DNA of 58,048 nucleotides from CAZBLK01 sp964492715 (GTDB lineage: Bacteria; Bacillota; Clostridia; Lachnospirales; WRBF01): the NCBI GenBank assembly GCA_964492715.1, contig CAZBLK010000017.1:1-58048 (forward strand), read 5' to 3'. How positions within the stretch are numbered: position 1 is the stretch's first letter; every line of letters begins with the position of its first letter. The notes beneath the pieces were generated by a model that made no database searches, was not told the DNA's origin, and saw only the letters and a program-made list of their open reading frames with translations. Below, in pieces: positions 33,779 to 43,171 of this stretch. A program made the position numbers and the translations under genes.

Positions 33779-36694
33779 TTAAGAAGTTGCCGCAAAAAGG
33801 CTTCTAAGCCGAATTTTGACAGCCCCTAAATTTGTAATTTCATCTATTTTAATTTGAGTATAAATTTTCCCATTGTCCTCTAAAATTTTCCTAACTTCGT
33901 CTGTTGTAATTGAGTCAACTCCACACCCAAACGAAACCAACTGAACAAGGTTCATGTCGGCTTGCGTTTTTACATGCTCTGCCATTGCATACAGCCGTGC
34001 ATGGTACGTCCACTGGTTTAAAACGCCACGCTTTGTTTTTTGTCCACTAAAGTCAAGAGCGTCTTCGCTTACAACTGCCGCCCCACTTTCGCCAATTAGC
34101 TTGTCAATGCCGTGGCTAATTTCTGGGTCAACATGGTATGGCCGCCCAGCAAGAACAATTATCGGAATGTTCATTTCTCTGGCTCGGTTTATAATTTGCT
34201 CGGAATACTTCCTTATTTTTCCAATGTAATTATGGTGTTCAGAAAAAGCGTTGTCAACTGCTGTTTTAATTTCTTTAATTCCTATGCCGCCTATGTCGGA
34301 AAATTCTCTGTTCAAAATTGCATGAATCTTTTTGACAAAATCTTTTTCCCTGTGAATACCTATGTAGTCATAAATAAATTTAACTTGTTTAATTTGTGGC
34401 ACGTTTGCAGTAATTACCTCTGGGTAATAAGCAACTACTGGGCAATTGTAATGGTTGTCGGAAATTCCCTCGTCCAAATTGTACGACATGCAAGGGTAAA
34501 AAATGCACGAAACTTCTTCACGCAAAAGCTGCTCTATATGCCCATGCACAAGCTTTGCCGGGAAACAAACAGTGTCAGAAGGAATTGTGTGCTGCCCCAT
34601 TAAATATAGCTTACGGCTTGAAAAAGAAGAAGTAACTACAGAAAACCCAAGGCTAGTAAAAAACGTGTGCCAAAACGGCAAAAGCTCATACATGTTTAAA
34701 GCAAGCGGAAGCCCAATTTTCCCACGCTTTCCGGAAATAGGCTTGTAGCTTTTCAAAAGCTCTCGCTTGTAGTCGTAAATGTTTAACCCTTCGCCTATGC
34801 CCTTTCCTTTTACAGGCTTTTCGCACCTGTTGCCACCAATAAACTTTCTGCCGCCGTTAAAGCTGTTTACTGTAAGCCTACAGCTATTTCCGCAAAGCTT
34901 ACATGTTACAGCATTTACTGTATGTTCAAATTCATCAAGCTGTTGTTTTGAAACTATACTGCTTTTTGTTTTGCTTTCCTTCTTCGCTTTTTCCTTTGCG
35001 TAAAGCGATGCACCGTATGCACCCATAAGCCCTGCAATGTTTGGGCGGTAAACGTCTCTTTTAATTTCAAGCTCAAACGCACGCAAAACAGCGTCGTTCA
35101 AAAACGTTCCGCCTTGAACAACTATGTGTTCGCCCAAGTCGTCAGCCGTTGCCGCACGAATAACTTTGTACAGTGCGTTTTTAACAACACTAATGGAAAG
35201 ACCTGCCGAAATACTTTCTAGCGTTGCGCCGTCTTTTTGCGACTGTTTAACAGACGAGTTCATAAAAACGGTACAGCGTGAACCAAGGTCAACAGGTGCT
35301 TCGGCAAAAAGCCCCAGCTTTGAAAAGCTTTCAATGTCAACGCCAAGAGCCGCCGCAAACGTTTGCAAAAATGAGCCACAGCCAGACGAACACGCTTCGT
35401 TTAAAAAAATGTTGTCAATTGCGCCGTTTTTTATTTTAAAGCACTTAATGTCCTGTCCGCCAATGTCAATTATAAAGTCAACCTCTGGTAAAAAAGCTTT
35501 GGCGGCTGTGTAGTGTGCAACCGTTTCAACTAAGCCATAGTCAAGGTTGAATGCGCTTTTTATAAGTTCCTCGCCATAGCCTGTTGAGGCGGACGAAACT
35601 ATGTTTATTTTTGGGTATCTCCTGTAAATTTCTTCCAAAGATTCCTTTAAAAGCGGAATAGGGTTTCCGTTGTTTTGCATGTATTTATAAAAAATAATGT
35701 TGCCGTCCTCGTCGGCTAAAACAAGCTTTGCCGTTGTAGAACCTGCATCAATTCCTACGTAAGCGTTGCCAGAAAAACTTTCCATGTTTTCAAGCCTAAC
35801 AGAAGCTTTTTTATGGCGCAAAGCAAACTCGTCATACTCTGCTTGTGTGCGGAAAAGCGGATTGCCTTTTTCGTAGCTGCCTTGTGTGTGTAAGCCGTCC
35901 AGTTTTTCAAGAAGCTCGTTTATAGTGCGCTCGCCGCCTTGTTGTGACAAAGCTGCGCCAAGTGCTACGTAGTAAATTGCATCGTCTGGGCAAACGCCCT
36001 CTGTGTTTAGCGTTTTGTCAAAGCTACGCCTTAATTCCGAAAGAAAGGAAAGAGGTCCGCCCAAGTAAACGATATTTCCTTTTATTTCCCTGCCTTGTGC
36101 AAGCCCCGAAACTGTTTGGTTTACAACGGCGTAAAAAATGCTTGCACAAACGTTGTTTTTTGCCGCACCTTGGTTTAACAGCGGCTGAATGTCAGTCTTT
36201 GCAAAAACGCCACAGCGTGAAGCTATTGTGTAAATTTTGTCATAGCTTTTTGCAAGCTCGTTCATTTCTGTAGGTGTTTTGTTAATTAGTGTTGCCATTT
36301 GGTCTATAAACGCACCTGTGCCGCCAGCACACGAGCCGTTCATTCGCACCTCTAAGCCGTCTGTTAAAAAAAGAATTTTTGCGTCCTCGCCGCCAAGCTC
36401 TATAACCACATCTGTCTTTGGCAAGCGGTGTTTAACGGCTGTTCGTGCGGCGTAAACCTCTTGCACAAAAGGAATGTTTAGGCTTTCTGCAAGCCCCATT
36501 CCAGCCGAGCCTGTTATTGAAACGTTAAATGATTGTTCCAGCGGAAACTCTAAATTTATAGTGTGTAAAAGCTCTTTTGCTTTTTCACGAATTTGTGAAA
36601 AGTGGCGCTCGTAGCTTTTGTATAAGACATTACCATTTTCTGAAAGGACAACACATTTTATCGTGGTTGAGCCTACGTCCAAGCCTATGTTCAT
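33779..36694 (-). CDS. BadF/BadG/BcrA/BcrD-type acyl-CoA dehydratase activase, double ATPase domain
   Basis: Seen: 971 aa with two ASKHA ATPase domains in tandem. The first: MNIGLDVGSTTIKCVV, VIELGGEDAKI, NGSCAGGTGAFIDQMA (about 2-300). The second: YVGIDAGSTTAKLVL, IIDIGGQDIKC, NEACSSGCGSFLQTFA (about 315-570). Each has the cysteine that ligates the dimer-bridging [4Fe-4S] cluster. Then a zinc-finger-like CKLCGNSC and a DUF2229-like domain to the end, including DTVCFPAKLVHGHI and CIFYPCMSY. Known: family members inject an electron into a dehydratase at the cost of ATP; the double-domain form has no assigned substrate. Operon with the 437-aa gene. Promoter about 230 nt upstream. Confidence 0.85.
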   Translation of the reverse strand: MNIGLDVGSTTIKCVVLSENGNVLYKSYERHFSQIREKAKELLHTINLEFPLEQSFNVSITGSAGMGLAESLNIPFVQEVYAARTAVKHRLPKTDVVIELGGEDAKILFLTDGLEVRMNGSCAGGTGAFIDQMATLINKTPTEMNELAKSYDKIYTIASRCGVFAKTDIQPLLNQGAAKNNVCASIFYAVVNQTVSGLAQGREIKGNIVYLGGPLSFLSELRRSFDKTLNTEGVCPDDAIYYVALGAALSQQGGERTINELLEKLDGLHTQGSYEKGNPLFRTQAEYDEFALRHKKASVRLENMESFSGNAYVGIDAGSTTAKLVLADEDGNIIFYKYMQNNGNPIPLLKESLEEIYRRYPKINIVSSASTGYGEELIKSAFNLDYGLVETVAHYTAAKAFLPEVDFIIDIGGQDIKCFKIKNGAIDNIFLNEACSSGCGSFLQTFAAALGVDIESFSKLGLFAEAPVDLGSRCTVFMNSSVKQSQKDGATLESISAGLSISVVKNALYKVIRAATADDLGEHIVVQGGTFLNDAVLRAFELEIKRDVYRPNIAGLMGAYGASLYAKEKAKKESKTKSSIVSKQQLDEFEHTVNAVTCKLCGNSCRLTVNSFNGGRKFIGGNRCEKPVKGKGIGEGLNIYDYKRELLKSYKPISGKRGKIGLPLALNMYELLPFWHTFFTSLGFSVVTSSFSSRKLYLMGQHTIPSDTVCFPAKLVHGHIEQLLREEVSCIFYPCMSYNLDEGISDNHYNCPVVAYYPEVITANVPQIKQVKFIYDYIGIHREKDFVKKIHAILNREFSDIGGIGIKEIKTAVDNAFSEHHNYIGKIRKYSEQIINRAREMNIPIIVLAGRPYHVDPEISHGIDKLIGESGAAVVSEDALDFSGQKTKRGVLNQWTYHARLYAMAEHVKTQADMNLVQLVSFGCGVDSITTDEVRKILEDNGKIYTQIKIDEITNLGAVKIRLRSLFAATS

Positions 36695-36720
36695 CTGTCA
36701 CCGTTCCTTTTTTAAAAAAA

Positions 36721-36784
36721 GAGTAAGACCTTGGGGCGCTGCCCCAACCCCCGCCACTTTTGAAAAAGTGGACAAAACTTTTGA
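36721..36784 (-). repeat. Dispersed GC-rich intergenic repeat, subtype B
   Basis: On the minus strand: CAAAAGTTTTGTCCACTTT, TTCAAAAGTGGCGGGG, TTGGGGCAGCGCCCC, AAGGTCTTAC. It lies in the leader of the activase operon and is co-oriented with it. Confidence 0.88.
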
Positions 36785-36925
36785 TTTTTATTAACTCACG
36801 TTTAATATACGATTGTTTCTTTGCTTTTGTTTTATAGTTATTTAACTTCAAAACTGACAACAACGAAGTTATACGGAAAATAAGCCATCGTATTAGGCTG
36901 ATTTTAATGTTATATGACGACTATC

Positions 36926-36954
36926 ATTATAACTCTGGTATTGTTATATAACAA
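36926..36954 (-). promoter_or_regulatory. Promoter of the activase operon
   Basis: On the minus strand: TTGTTA (36954-36949), 17-nt spacer, TATAAT (36931-36926). The -35 hexamer sits in the palindrome GTTATATAAC, a possible operator. Confidence 0.5.
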
Positions 36955-36984
36955 TAGTCATTTGCTGGTTTTATAGGCATAAAA

Positions 36985-37012
36985 AAGCTGCCAATTCGGC
37001 AGCAATTTTTTA
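36985..37012 (-). terminator. Terminator of the GGDEF-EAL gene
   Basis: GCTGCC / AATTC / GGCAGC stem flanked by A and T runs. On the minus strand it is followed by CTTTTTTATG, 30-odd nt after the stop at 37037. Confidence 0.8.
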
Positions 37013-37036
37013 TGCTTACTTTCAAAGCCCAATCCC

Positions 37037-39505
37037 CTACAGCTTTGTACCTTTTTCAAAAATATCAATATGAATTGGTGTAGAAAAATAGTACCCCTGT
37101 GCCTTTGTACACTTTGTTTGTTTTAAAAACTCAAAATGTTCTGGGGTTTCAACGCCCTTCGCAGTCGGTTCAATTCCAAGGCTGTGAGCCAAGTCTATTA
37201 CAGTGTTAAGAACTTTCTTTCCTTTTTCATCAAACGATTCTTTGCTAAAGAAGCTTTTGTCAAGCTTTATAGTATCAACCGAAAGGTCTGAAAGAATGTT
37301 AAGCGTTGAAAAACCTTCTCCGAAATTGTCTATAGTCACCTTAAACCCAAGCATTCTAAGCTGGCTTGTAAGGCGCATCATCTCTCCTTTGTGGTCGGCA
37401 AACGAACGTTCTTTAATTTCAAGCTCTATAAGGTGGCTTGGAACGTTGTACTTTGCCAAAACGCTCAGCATTTTTGTAATATATTCTGTGCTAAAAATGT
37501 ATTGCGCTGATTGGTTTATAGCAATCGGCATTGGGTTTTGGTTAAATTTAAGCATGTCGCTTAACTTTTTACAGACGCATTCAAAAATGTACATGTCAAG
37601 GTCTGCAATAAATCCGTTTCTCTCAAAAATATGAATAAACTCGCTTGGGTTTAAAACGCCTTTTTTCGGGCTTTGCCACCTAACTAAAGCTTCTGTGCCC
37701 AAAACAGAGCCGTCCCAAATGCTGTGCTTTGGCAACAAGTAAAGCTTAAACTGGCCATCTTTAAGCGCAAATTCCATGTTGTTTTCAATTTCCTGTTCCC
37801 AAGAAATTTCATTTTTAATTTTTTCGTTAAAGAAGAACACATGCTTTTTAGACAAGCTTCCCCTATTTTTTGTAAGAGCAATTTTTGCCTTGTCGCCAAT
37901 TTCAAGAATGTTTAATGTTTTATTTTCCAAAGCGTAAACACCAAAATTTACAACGGTTTTGTATGAAGGCTTTGCTTCAAAGCGGAATTTGGCAATTTTA
38001 AAAGCAATATATTCAAGCCGCTTTTCAAGTGTATACTTGTTAATAAAAGTAAAAAGCAAATGAAACTTGTCGCCACCATACCTAGCAAAAACTTCGTCCT
38101 TTGTTACTTCTTCTTTTAAAACTGTCGCTATATGTTTCAAAAGCAAGTCGCCCTGCTCGTGCCCAAACGACTCATTGATAAACGTAAACATACTTACGTC
38201 CAAAATTATGTACGCATAGTTTGTTGAATATTTATCTATAAGCTCAAGTGCCCTTTCTTCAAAGCCTGCTCTGTTAAACGTACCTGTAACTTTGTCAAAA
38301 TAAGCAATTTTAGTAAGCTCGTCTTGCAAAGACTTTATGTTTCCAACCATTAAATTTATTGAATCTGCAACTGTTTTAATTTCATCTTTAGTGTCAACAT
38401 CAATTTTTGCAGAAAAGTCACCAACGCCAATTTTTTGTGTAGCTTCAACCACCGTTAAAATTGGTTTTGCTATTGACCTGCCCATAATAAAAGCAACTAA
38501 CAAAGAAAGCAAAATAACAAAAACGACTAAAGCAGCAATTTGATAAATTAAAACAACCATTTCAGAATAAACTTGTGACTCAGGCGGAGTTAAAGCAAAA
38601 ACCCAACCGTTTGCAAGTTTGCTGTAGGCAAAAAGCCCACTTTCCCCCCTGTCATTGTAAGGAAACACACCGCTGTCACTATGTTTTATTTGTTCGACAA
38701 TATCTTTGAAAACACCTTCATCAACTGTTTCCAAGTTGTCGCTTGTGTTTCTGTTTCCAGCTTTAAATATTGGGTGAATAACAACGTCAAATTTTTCGTT
38801 ATACAAAGAAGCAAAGCCACTTTCGTAAACTGTTATACTTTCTATGTCTTTAATAATTTTGTCAAACCTATAATAAGTTCCGTAAACGCCAACAAAAACA
38901 TCTTCAATATATAAAGGCTTGGCACACGAAACAACTTTTATTACTTCGTTGTTTGCAAGTGTCCACTCATATGGGTTTGTCCAAAACGTACCATCTTTTT
39001 CAATAGGGCCATACCACCAATATTTGTCGTCGTCTGGCAAAGGAATTTGGTCATAATAACTAAAAGGAATGTAATTTTGCCTGTCGGCTGCGCCGTCACC
39101 GTCACCGTCTACATAGTAAACGTCGTGGGGCGTGTCCGATAAGCTTGGGTCAAAGTAAACCCATGCGGCAATGCTTTTTGTTCTTTTTTCAGCAAAATCT
39201 TTTACAAAAGGTGCAAGCTCTTCTTCGTAACGAGCCAAATATGTACTGTCGTTTTTCAAAGCCTCTATGTCTATAGTTTCACGCATGAAAACTTCAATTT
39301 CGTCAAGCTTATCTTCTATAACAAGAAGCTCTTGGCTAAACGTAGCAGCATATTTTTTTGACATCCAAAGAAGTTTTTCTTCAGCAGCATTCCGAACAAT
39401 TGTTACCCCTCTAAAAATGCTCATGCCGCCAAATATAAAAATAATTACCAAGCAGCACACCATAATTGTAAGTCCGATTTTCCTGCTTATTTTCTTCATT
39501 CTCAT
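37037..39505 (-). CDS. Membrane Cache-HAMP-GGDEF-EAL protein with degenerate catalytic motifs
   Basis: Seen: 822 aa. Membrane helix at 11-31; extracellular double-Cache-like sensor at about 35-315 with WVYFDPSLSDTPHDVYYVDGDGDG and WYGPIEKDGTFWTNPYEW; second helix 317-341; HAMP 342-395. The GGDEF-domain signature is G-G-D-K-F (477-481). The EAL domain retains E605-A-L and KLDKSF, but the metal-binding DD pair is D726-N727 and the AEGVE loop is A-K783-G-V-E. Known: those positions bind metal or the catalytic water in active phosphodiesterases. Inference: a c-di-GMP receptor or interaction protein rather than an enzyme. It sits next to oriC. The ATG at 39505 has AAGAAGG upstream. Confidence 0.9.
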   Translation of the reverse strand: MRMKKISRKIGLTIMVCCLVIIFIFGGMSIFRGVTIVRNAAEEKLLWMSKKYAATFSQELLVIEDKLDEIEVFMRETIDIEALKNDSTYLARYEEELAPFVKDFAEKRTKSIAAWVYFDPSLSDTPHDVYYVDGDGDGAADRQNYIPFSYYDQIPLPDDDKYWWYGPIEKDGTFWTNPYEWTLANNEVIKVVSCAKPLYIEDVFVGVYGTYYRFDKIIKDIESITVYESGFASLYNEKFDVVIHPIFKAGNRNTSDNLETVDEGVFKDIVEQIKHSDSGVFPYNDRGESGLFAYSKLANGWVFALTPPESQVYSEMVVLIYQIAALVVFVILLSLLVAFIMGRSIAKPILTVVEATQKIGVGDFSAKIDVDTKDEIKTVADSINLMVGNIKSLQDELTKIAYFDKVTGTFNRAGFEERALELIDKYSTNYAYIILDVSMFTFINESFGHEQGDLLLKHIATVLKEEVTKDEVFARYGGDKFHLLFTFINKYTLEKRLEYIAFKIAKFRFEAKPSYKTVVNFGVYALENKTLNILEIGDKAKIALTKNRGSLSKKHVFFFNEKIKNEISWEQEIENNMEFALKDGQFKLYLLPKHSIWDGSVLGTEALVRWQSPKKGVLNPSEFIHIFERNGFIADLDMYIFECVCKKLSDMLKFNQNPMPIAINQSAQYIFSTEYITKMLSVLAKYNVPSHLIELEIKERSFADHKGEMMRLTSQLRMLGFKVTIDNFGEGFSTLNILSDLSVDTIKLDKSFFSKESFDEKGKKVLNTVIDLAHSLGIEPTAKGVETPEHFEFLKQTKCTKAQGYYFSTPIHIDIFEKGTKL

Positions 39506-40220
39506 TCCTTCTTTTAGTTTTTTTTAAGTCAATTATTGCAAATATCAATGCAAATTAAAAGCATTTAAAAATATTTCAAACAACCTGTATAGCAGTTCAA
39601 AATTACTATACGTAAAAAGTGGAATTTCTGTAGAAAGATTTAAAAAAACACAGCTTATTTTTAATATTATAATTCTATCACAATATGTAAAAAAAGTGAA
39701 CATTAAAATTGTGAATATATATCGCAGAATTATTAAGCATTTTATAAGACCACTATCTAAAAAAACGAATAATTAGTTATGCACCTGTTTGTTTTTACAA
39801 ACCACTTTTGAAATATATTACATAATTGTTAACTAACTGTAATTAAAGTAAAATTTATGTAATAACTGTAATCAAAAAACTAAAAATAAACTTCATTAAA
39901 TTTCCACAGCTTATGAAACTTGCATGTGGAAAAGTTTTTTGTTATAATATGTTATTGCAGCTTCAATTTTTGTGGATATTATGCTATTTACTGAACTTAT
40001 ACACAGGGTGTTGACAAAATTGTGAATAACTTTCGGCATTTTTGTCAGCAACCTAATTTTTACAGCCAATATCCTTTATTTAGCCGCTGTTGATAGAAGT
40101 TATCAACATATGTTTATATCATTTCCTTTTTTAACAGCATCAAAAAAGTGGAAAAGATATTAATTGACATTTTTGAGTAATTAAAATAAACAAAGCCTGC
40201 TTCTTTATAGGGGGGATTTT
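39506..40220. other. oriC upstream part (dnaA leader region)
   Basis: 715 bp, very AT-rich, no genes. The left 400 bp show no structure I can name. From 39900 on there are DnaA-box-like 9-mers, two matching TTATNCACA exactly (39997-40005 plus, 40021-40029 minus). Others one or two bases off are at 39971-39979, 40089-40097 and 40100-40108. With the cluster after dnaA this forms a bipartite origin flanking dnaA, as in Bacillus and many Clostridia. Confidence 0.8.
39920..39948 (+). promoter_or_regulatory. dnaA: Candidate dnaA promoter
   Basis: TTGCAT (39920-39925), 17 nt, TATAAT (39943-39948). The ~265-nt leader downstream contains the DnaA boxes, which would allow DnaA autoregulation. A weaker TTGACA at 40164 lacks a good -10. 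Confidence 0.6.
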
Positions 40221-41561
40221 ATGAACGACGAACTAAAGAGATATTGGTACGAAGCGCTTAAACTAATGGAAAAAAACTTCACCGAAGTTGTTTTCGACAC
40301 GTGGATTAAAACGCTTGAGCCGTTTTACATGGACGACACAATTATAATTTTAAAAACAAAAATTACGTTCTACAAAACGACAATCGAGCAGCGGTACCTT
40401 TTTGAAATTACTGAAAGCCTTCGTGCTGTAACAGAAAGGCATGTAGAGGTGAAAATTGTTTCCGAGGAAGAGCTTCAAAAAGACACAACCTCAGCTACAA
40501 CGCAAAAAGTTTCCACAGCCGAGCTTGCTTTTAAGTCAAACTTAAACCCAAAATATGTGTTTGAAACTTTCGTTCGTGGCAAAAGCAACGAGCTTGCTTA
40601 TGCTGCTTCTGTGGCTGTTGCCGAAGCGCCTGGCCAAACTACATATAACCCGCTTTTCCTTTACGGCGGTGTTGGGCTTGGCAAAACGCACCTAATGCAT
40701 TCAATGGGAAATTATGTTCTTGAACAAAGCCCAAATACTAAGGTTTTGTACGTTTCTTCAGAAACTTTTACAAATGAGCTTATAAACTCAATTAAAGACC
40801 GTACAAACCAAAGCTTTAGAAACAAATACCGTGAAATTGACGTGCTTTTAATTGACGACATTCAGTTTTTGTCCGAAAAAGAAGGAACGCAGGAGGAATT
40901 TTTCCACACGTTTAACACGCTTTATGATGCAAACAAACAAATTGTAATTACAAGCGACCAGCCCCCAAAAGAAATTAAAACGCTTGAAGACAGGCTTCGC
41001 TCAAGGTTTGGCTGCGGCCTTTTGGTAGACATTACCGTGCCCGACTTTGAAACAAGAACAGCAATTTTGGAAAAAAAGGCCGAGCTTGACGGGCTTGTTG
41101 TGTCAAAAGAAGTTACAAAATTTATTGCAAAAAGCATTGCTTCTAATATAAGAGATTTGGAGGGCGCACTTAACAAAGTTCACGCCTACGCAAAGCTAAG
41201 CAAAACTGAAATTACAATAGAGCTTGCCGAAAAATCTTTAAAAGACTTAATAAGGGAAACTGAACGCCGAGGCATTACAGTAGACGTAATCCAAGACATT
41301 GTAAGCGCCCACTTTAACGTGTCCAAAGAAGACATTTGCAGCAAAAAACGCAACCAAAACATAGTAGTTCCAAGGCAAATTGCAATGTATTTGACAAGAA
41401 AAATTCTCGACTTGTCGCTGCCAAAAATTGGGCTTGCGTTTGGCGGCCGTGACCACAGCACGGTTATTCACGGCTGCGACAAAATTACCGAGGACATTGA
41501 AAAGGACTCAAAATTTAGAGACACGCTTATAGAGCTGGAGCGAAAAATAAAGGGCGAATAA
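40221..41561 (+). CDS. dnaA: Chromosomal replication initiator DnaA
   Basis: Seen: 446 aa, the usual length. Domain I to about residue 85; AAA+ Walker A GGVGLGKTH (149-157), Walker B LLIDDIQFL (about 212-220), sensor II region; C-terminal DNA-binding helix-turn-helix with GLAFGGRDHSTVIHGCDKI, the DnaA signature. Known: ATP-dependent binder of DnaA boxes and of the DnaA-trio to open oriC. The ATG at 40221 is 8 nt after TAGGGGGG. Upstream neighbours differ from the common rpmH-rnpA arrangement; here a GGDEF-EAL gene abuts the origin. Confidence 0.98.
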   Translation: MNDELKRYWYEALKLMEKNFTEVVFDTWIKTLEPFYMDDTIIILKTKITFYKTTIEQRYLFEITESLRAVTERHVEVKIVSEEELQKDTTSATTQKVSTAELAFKSNLNPKYVFETFVRGKSNELAYAASVAVAEAPGQTTYNPLFLYGGVGLGKTHLMHSMGNYVLEQSPNTKVLYVSSETFTNELINSIKDRTNQSFRNKYREIDVLLIDDIQFLSEKEGTQEEFFHTFNTLYDANKQIVITSDQPPKEIKTLEDRLRSRFGCGLLVDITVPDFETRTAILEKKAELDGLVVSKEVTKFIAKSIASNIRDLEGALNKVHAYAKLSKTEITIELAEKSLKDLIRETERRGITVDVIQDIVSAHFNVSKEDICSKKRNQNIVVPRQIAMYLTRKILDLSLPKIGLAFGGRDHSTVIHGCDKITEDIEKDSKFRDTLIELERKIKGE

Positions 41562-41993
41562 TTATGCCAAAAAACTGACATAAACTAGGGGTTTTGTGGA
41601 TAACTAACCTGTTGATAACATGTTTATACACATGTGGACAACTTTTCACTTTTTCGCCACCTGTGTACACTGTTGAAAACTCAATCAGTTTTAAACACGA
41701 ATTCAACATAGTTTTCATTTTAAAAACCGTTGAGTTTTCAACACAAAAACCAGTTTTCCACTTTTCAACACCCCCTACTACTACTACTACTAAAAAATAA
41801 TATATAAATATATAAAGTTATTAACAACACCGCATGTGCAAAAGAAAAACCAAAGGATGCACCGACCGCAAGCGCAAAACAAAACCCCTCCCCCAAAAAC
41901 GGGTCAAGGGGCTTGCCCCTTGCGGGGGTTTGGGGGCAGAGCCCCCAATGTTTTTAGCCCAGCCCAAAGGTATAAAAGAAAGGATTGTTACAT
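41562..41993. other. oriC downstream part: DnaA-box cluster, DnaA-trio and unwinding element
   Basis: DnaA boxes at 41595-41603 (perfect TTATCCACA, minus), 41610-41618 (TTATCAACA, minus), 41624-41632 (TTATACACA, plus) and 41633-41641 (one mismatch, minus). Then C-run 41771-41775, six CTA triplets (41775-41792), and an AT-only stretch from about 41791 to 41820. This is the order box, GC cluster, DnaA-trio, AT-rich unwinding element known from Bacillus subtilis. A subtype-A repeat follows before dnaN. Confidence 0.88.
41901..41950 (+). repeat. Dispersed GC-rich intergenic repeat, subtype A
   Basis: GGGTCAAGGGGC-tt-GCCCCTTGCGGGGG, then TTTGGGGGCAGAGCCCCCAATG. It lies about 45 nt before dnaN, co-oriented. 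Confidence 0.9.
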
Positions 41994-43118
41994 ATGCAAC
42001 TAACATGTCAAAAGGACGCCCTTTTGAACAACATAAATATAGTTCTAAAAGCAGTTTCTTCAAGAACGACACTGCAAATTTTGGAGTGTATACTACTAAC
42101 AGCCGAGGACGACTCACTTACTTTAATGAGCAACGACCTTGAAATAGGCATAAAAACGGAAAAAATTGAAGCAAATGTAACAGAAAATGGTTCAATTGCA
42201 CTTGAAGCAAAAGTTTTTTCAGAAATAGTGCGCCGCTTGCCCGACGACGAAGTCCACATTCATGCTTCTGATAACAACGTAACGTTAATAAAAAGTGGTA
42301 ACTGTGAATTTAAAATTTTAGGCACACCAGGCGAGGAATTTCCACACCTTCCAGAAGTTGAACGCAGCGAACGATTAACTTTAACAGGTGGAAAATTCAA
42401 AGAAATGGTAAGAAAAACCATTTTTTCAGTAGCAATTGATGAAACAAAGCCAATTTTGACAGGCGAATTAGTAGAAGTTAAAAACGGTGAAATAAGCCTT
42501 GTTGCTGTAGATGGCTTTAGAATTTCATACGCTGTGGATAACTTGGACACTGAAAAGAATACAGAAAATATTCATAGAATAAAATCTGTAATACCAGCAA
42601 AAACGCTTCACGAAATTACCAAAATAATCCAAGCAGACAGCGAAACAGACATTTTGGTATATTTTACTGATAGACACGTGCTTTTCGAGCTTGAAAACTG
42701 CACAATTGTGTCACGCCTTTTAGACGGAGAATATATAAAATATGACCAAATTTTCTTGTCAGATTTTACAACAGTAATTACAGTAGACCGTCAAGCGTTT
42801 TTAAGAAGCATTGAGCGTGTCGCTCTTATTACAGGCAGAGAAGCCAAGAAAAGCCCCGTAAAGCTTTCAATTAAGCCAGAGGGTATGTCAGTTACCTGTA
42901 ACACAGAAATGGGCACAGCGAAGGACGAGATGCCGTTAAAATGCGAAGGCTTGTCGCTAGACATTGCGTTTAACCCAAAATATCTTTTGGACGCCTTGCG
43001 TGCAATTGACGACGAGTTGGTAACGCTTTCTTTATCCACAGCATTAAGCCCATGCGTAATAAAAGGTGTAGAGGACGAACAAAGCAGATACCTAGTCCTA
43101 CCACTAAGAGTAAGGTAA
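41994..43118 (+). CDS. dnaN: DNA polymerase III beta subunit (sliding clamp)
   Basis: Seen: 374 aa from the ATG at 41994, preceded by AAAGGA. A TTG at 41985 is in frame but less well placed. MQLTCQKDALLNNINIVLKAVSSRTTLQILECILLTAEDDSLTL is the clamp N-terminus; ends YLVLPLRVR, the conserved terminal strand. Known: ring-shaped processivity factor loaded at replication forks. Standard position after dnaA, though with oriC and a dispersed repeat between them. Confidence 0.98.
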   Translation: MQLTCQKDALLNNINIVLKAVSSRTTLQILECILLTAEDDSLTLMSNDLEIGIKTEKIEANVTENGSIALEAKVFSEIVRRLPDDEVHIHASDNNVTLIKSGNCEFKILGTPGEEFPHLPEVERSERLTLTGGKFKEMVRKTIFSVAIDETKPILTGELVEVKNGEISLVAVDGFRISYAVDNLDTEKNTENIHRIKSVIPAKTLHEITKIIQADSETDILVYFTDRHVLFELENCTIVSRLLDGEYIKYDQIFLSDFTTVITVDRQAFLRSIERVALITGREAKKSPVKLSIKPEGMSVTCNTEMGTAKDEMPLKCEGLSLDIAFNPKYLLDALRAIDDELVTLSLSTALSPCVIKGVEDEQSRYLVLPLRVR

Positions 43119-43171
43119 CTAAGAGTAAGATAACCACCCAATCAGAAAGACAAACCTCTCCACAAAAAAAC

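Larger units (their letters stand above)
36695..37036. other. 342-bp intergenic region
   Basis: Holds a subtype-B dispersed repeat (36721-36784), the minus-strand activase promoter (36926-36954) and the terminator of the GGDEF-EAL gene, each listed separately. No ORF of note. Confidence 0.7.

Noticed and set aside
40164..40192. TTGACA at 40164 as the dnaA promoter
   Set aside because: No acceptable -10 hexamer at 16-18 nt spacing; the TTGCAT-17-TATAAT pair at 39920 is better.
41901..41950. GC-rich hairpins before dnaN as ordinary terminators
   Set aside because: No T run follows the hairpins, and the same modular sequence recurs at other intergenic sites, so it is called as a dispersed repeat.
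41834..42142. Plus-strand 102-aa ORF between dnaA and dnaN
   Set aside because: It runs through the repeat and overlaps dnaN in another frame; dnaN has the clear family match.
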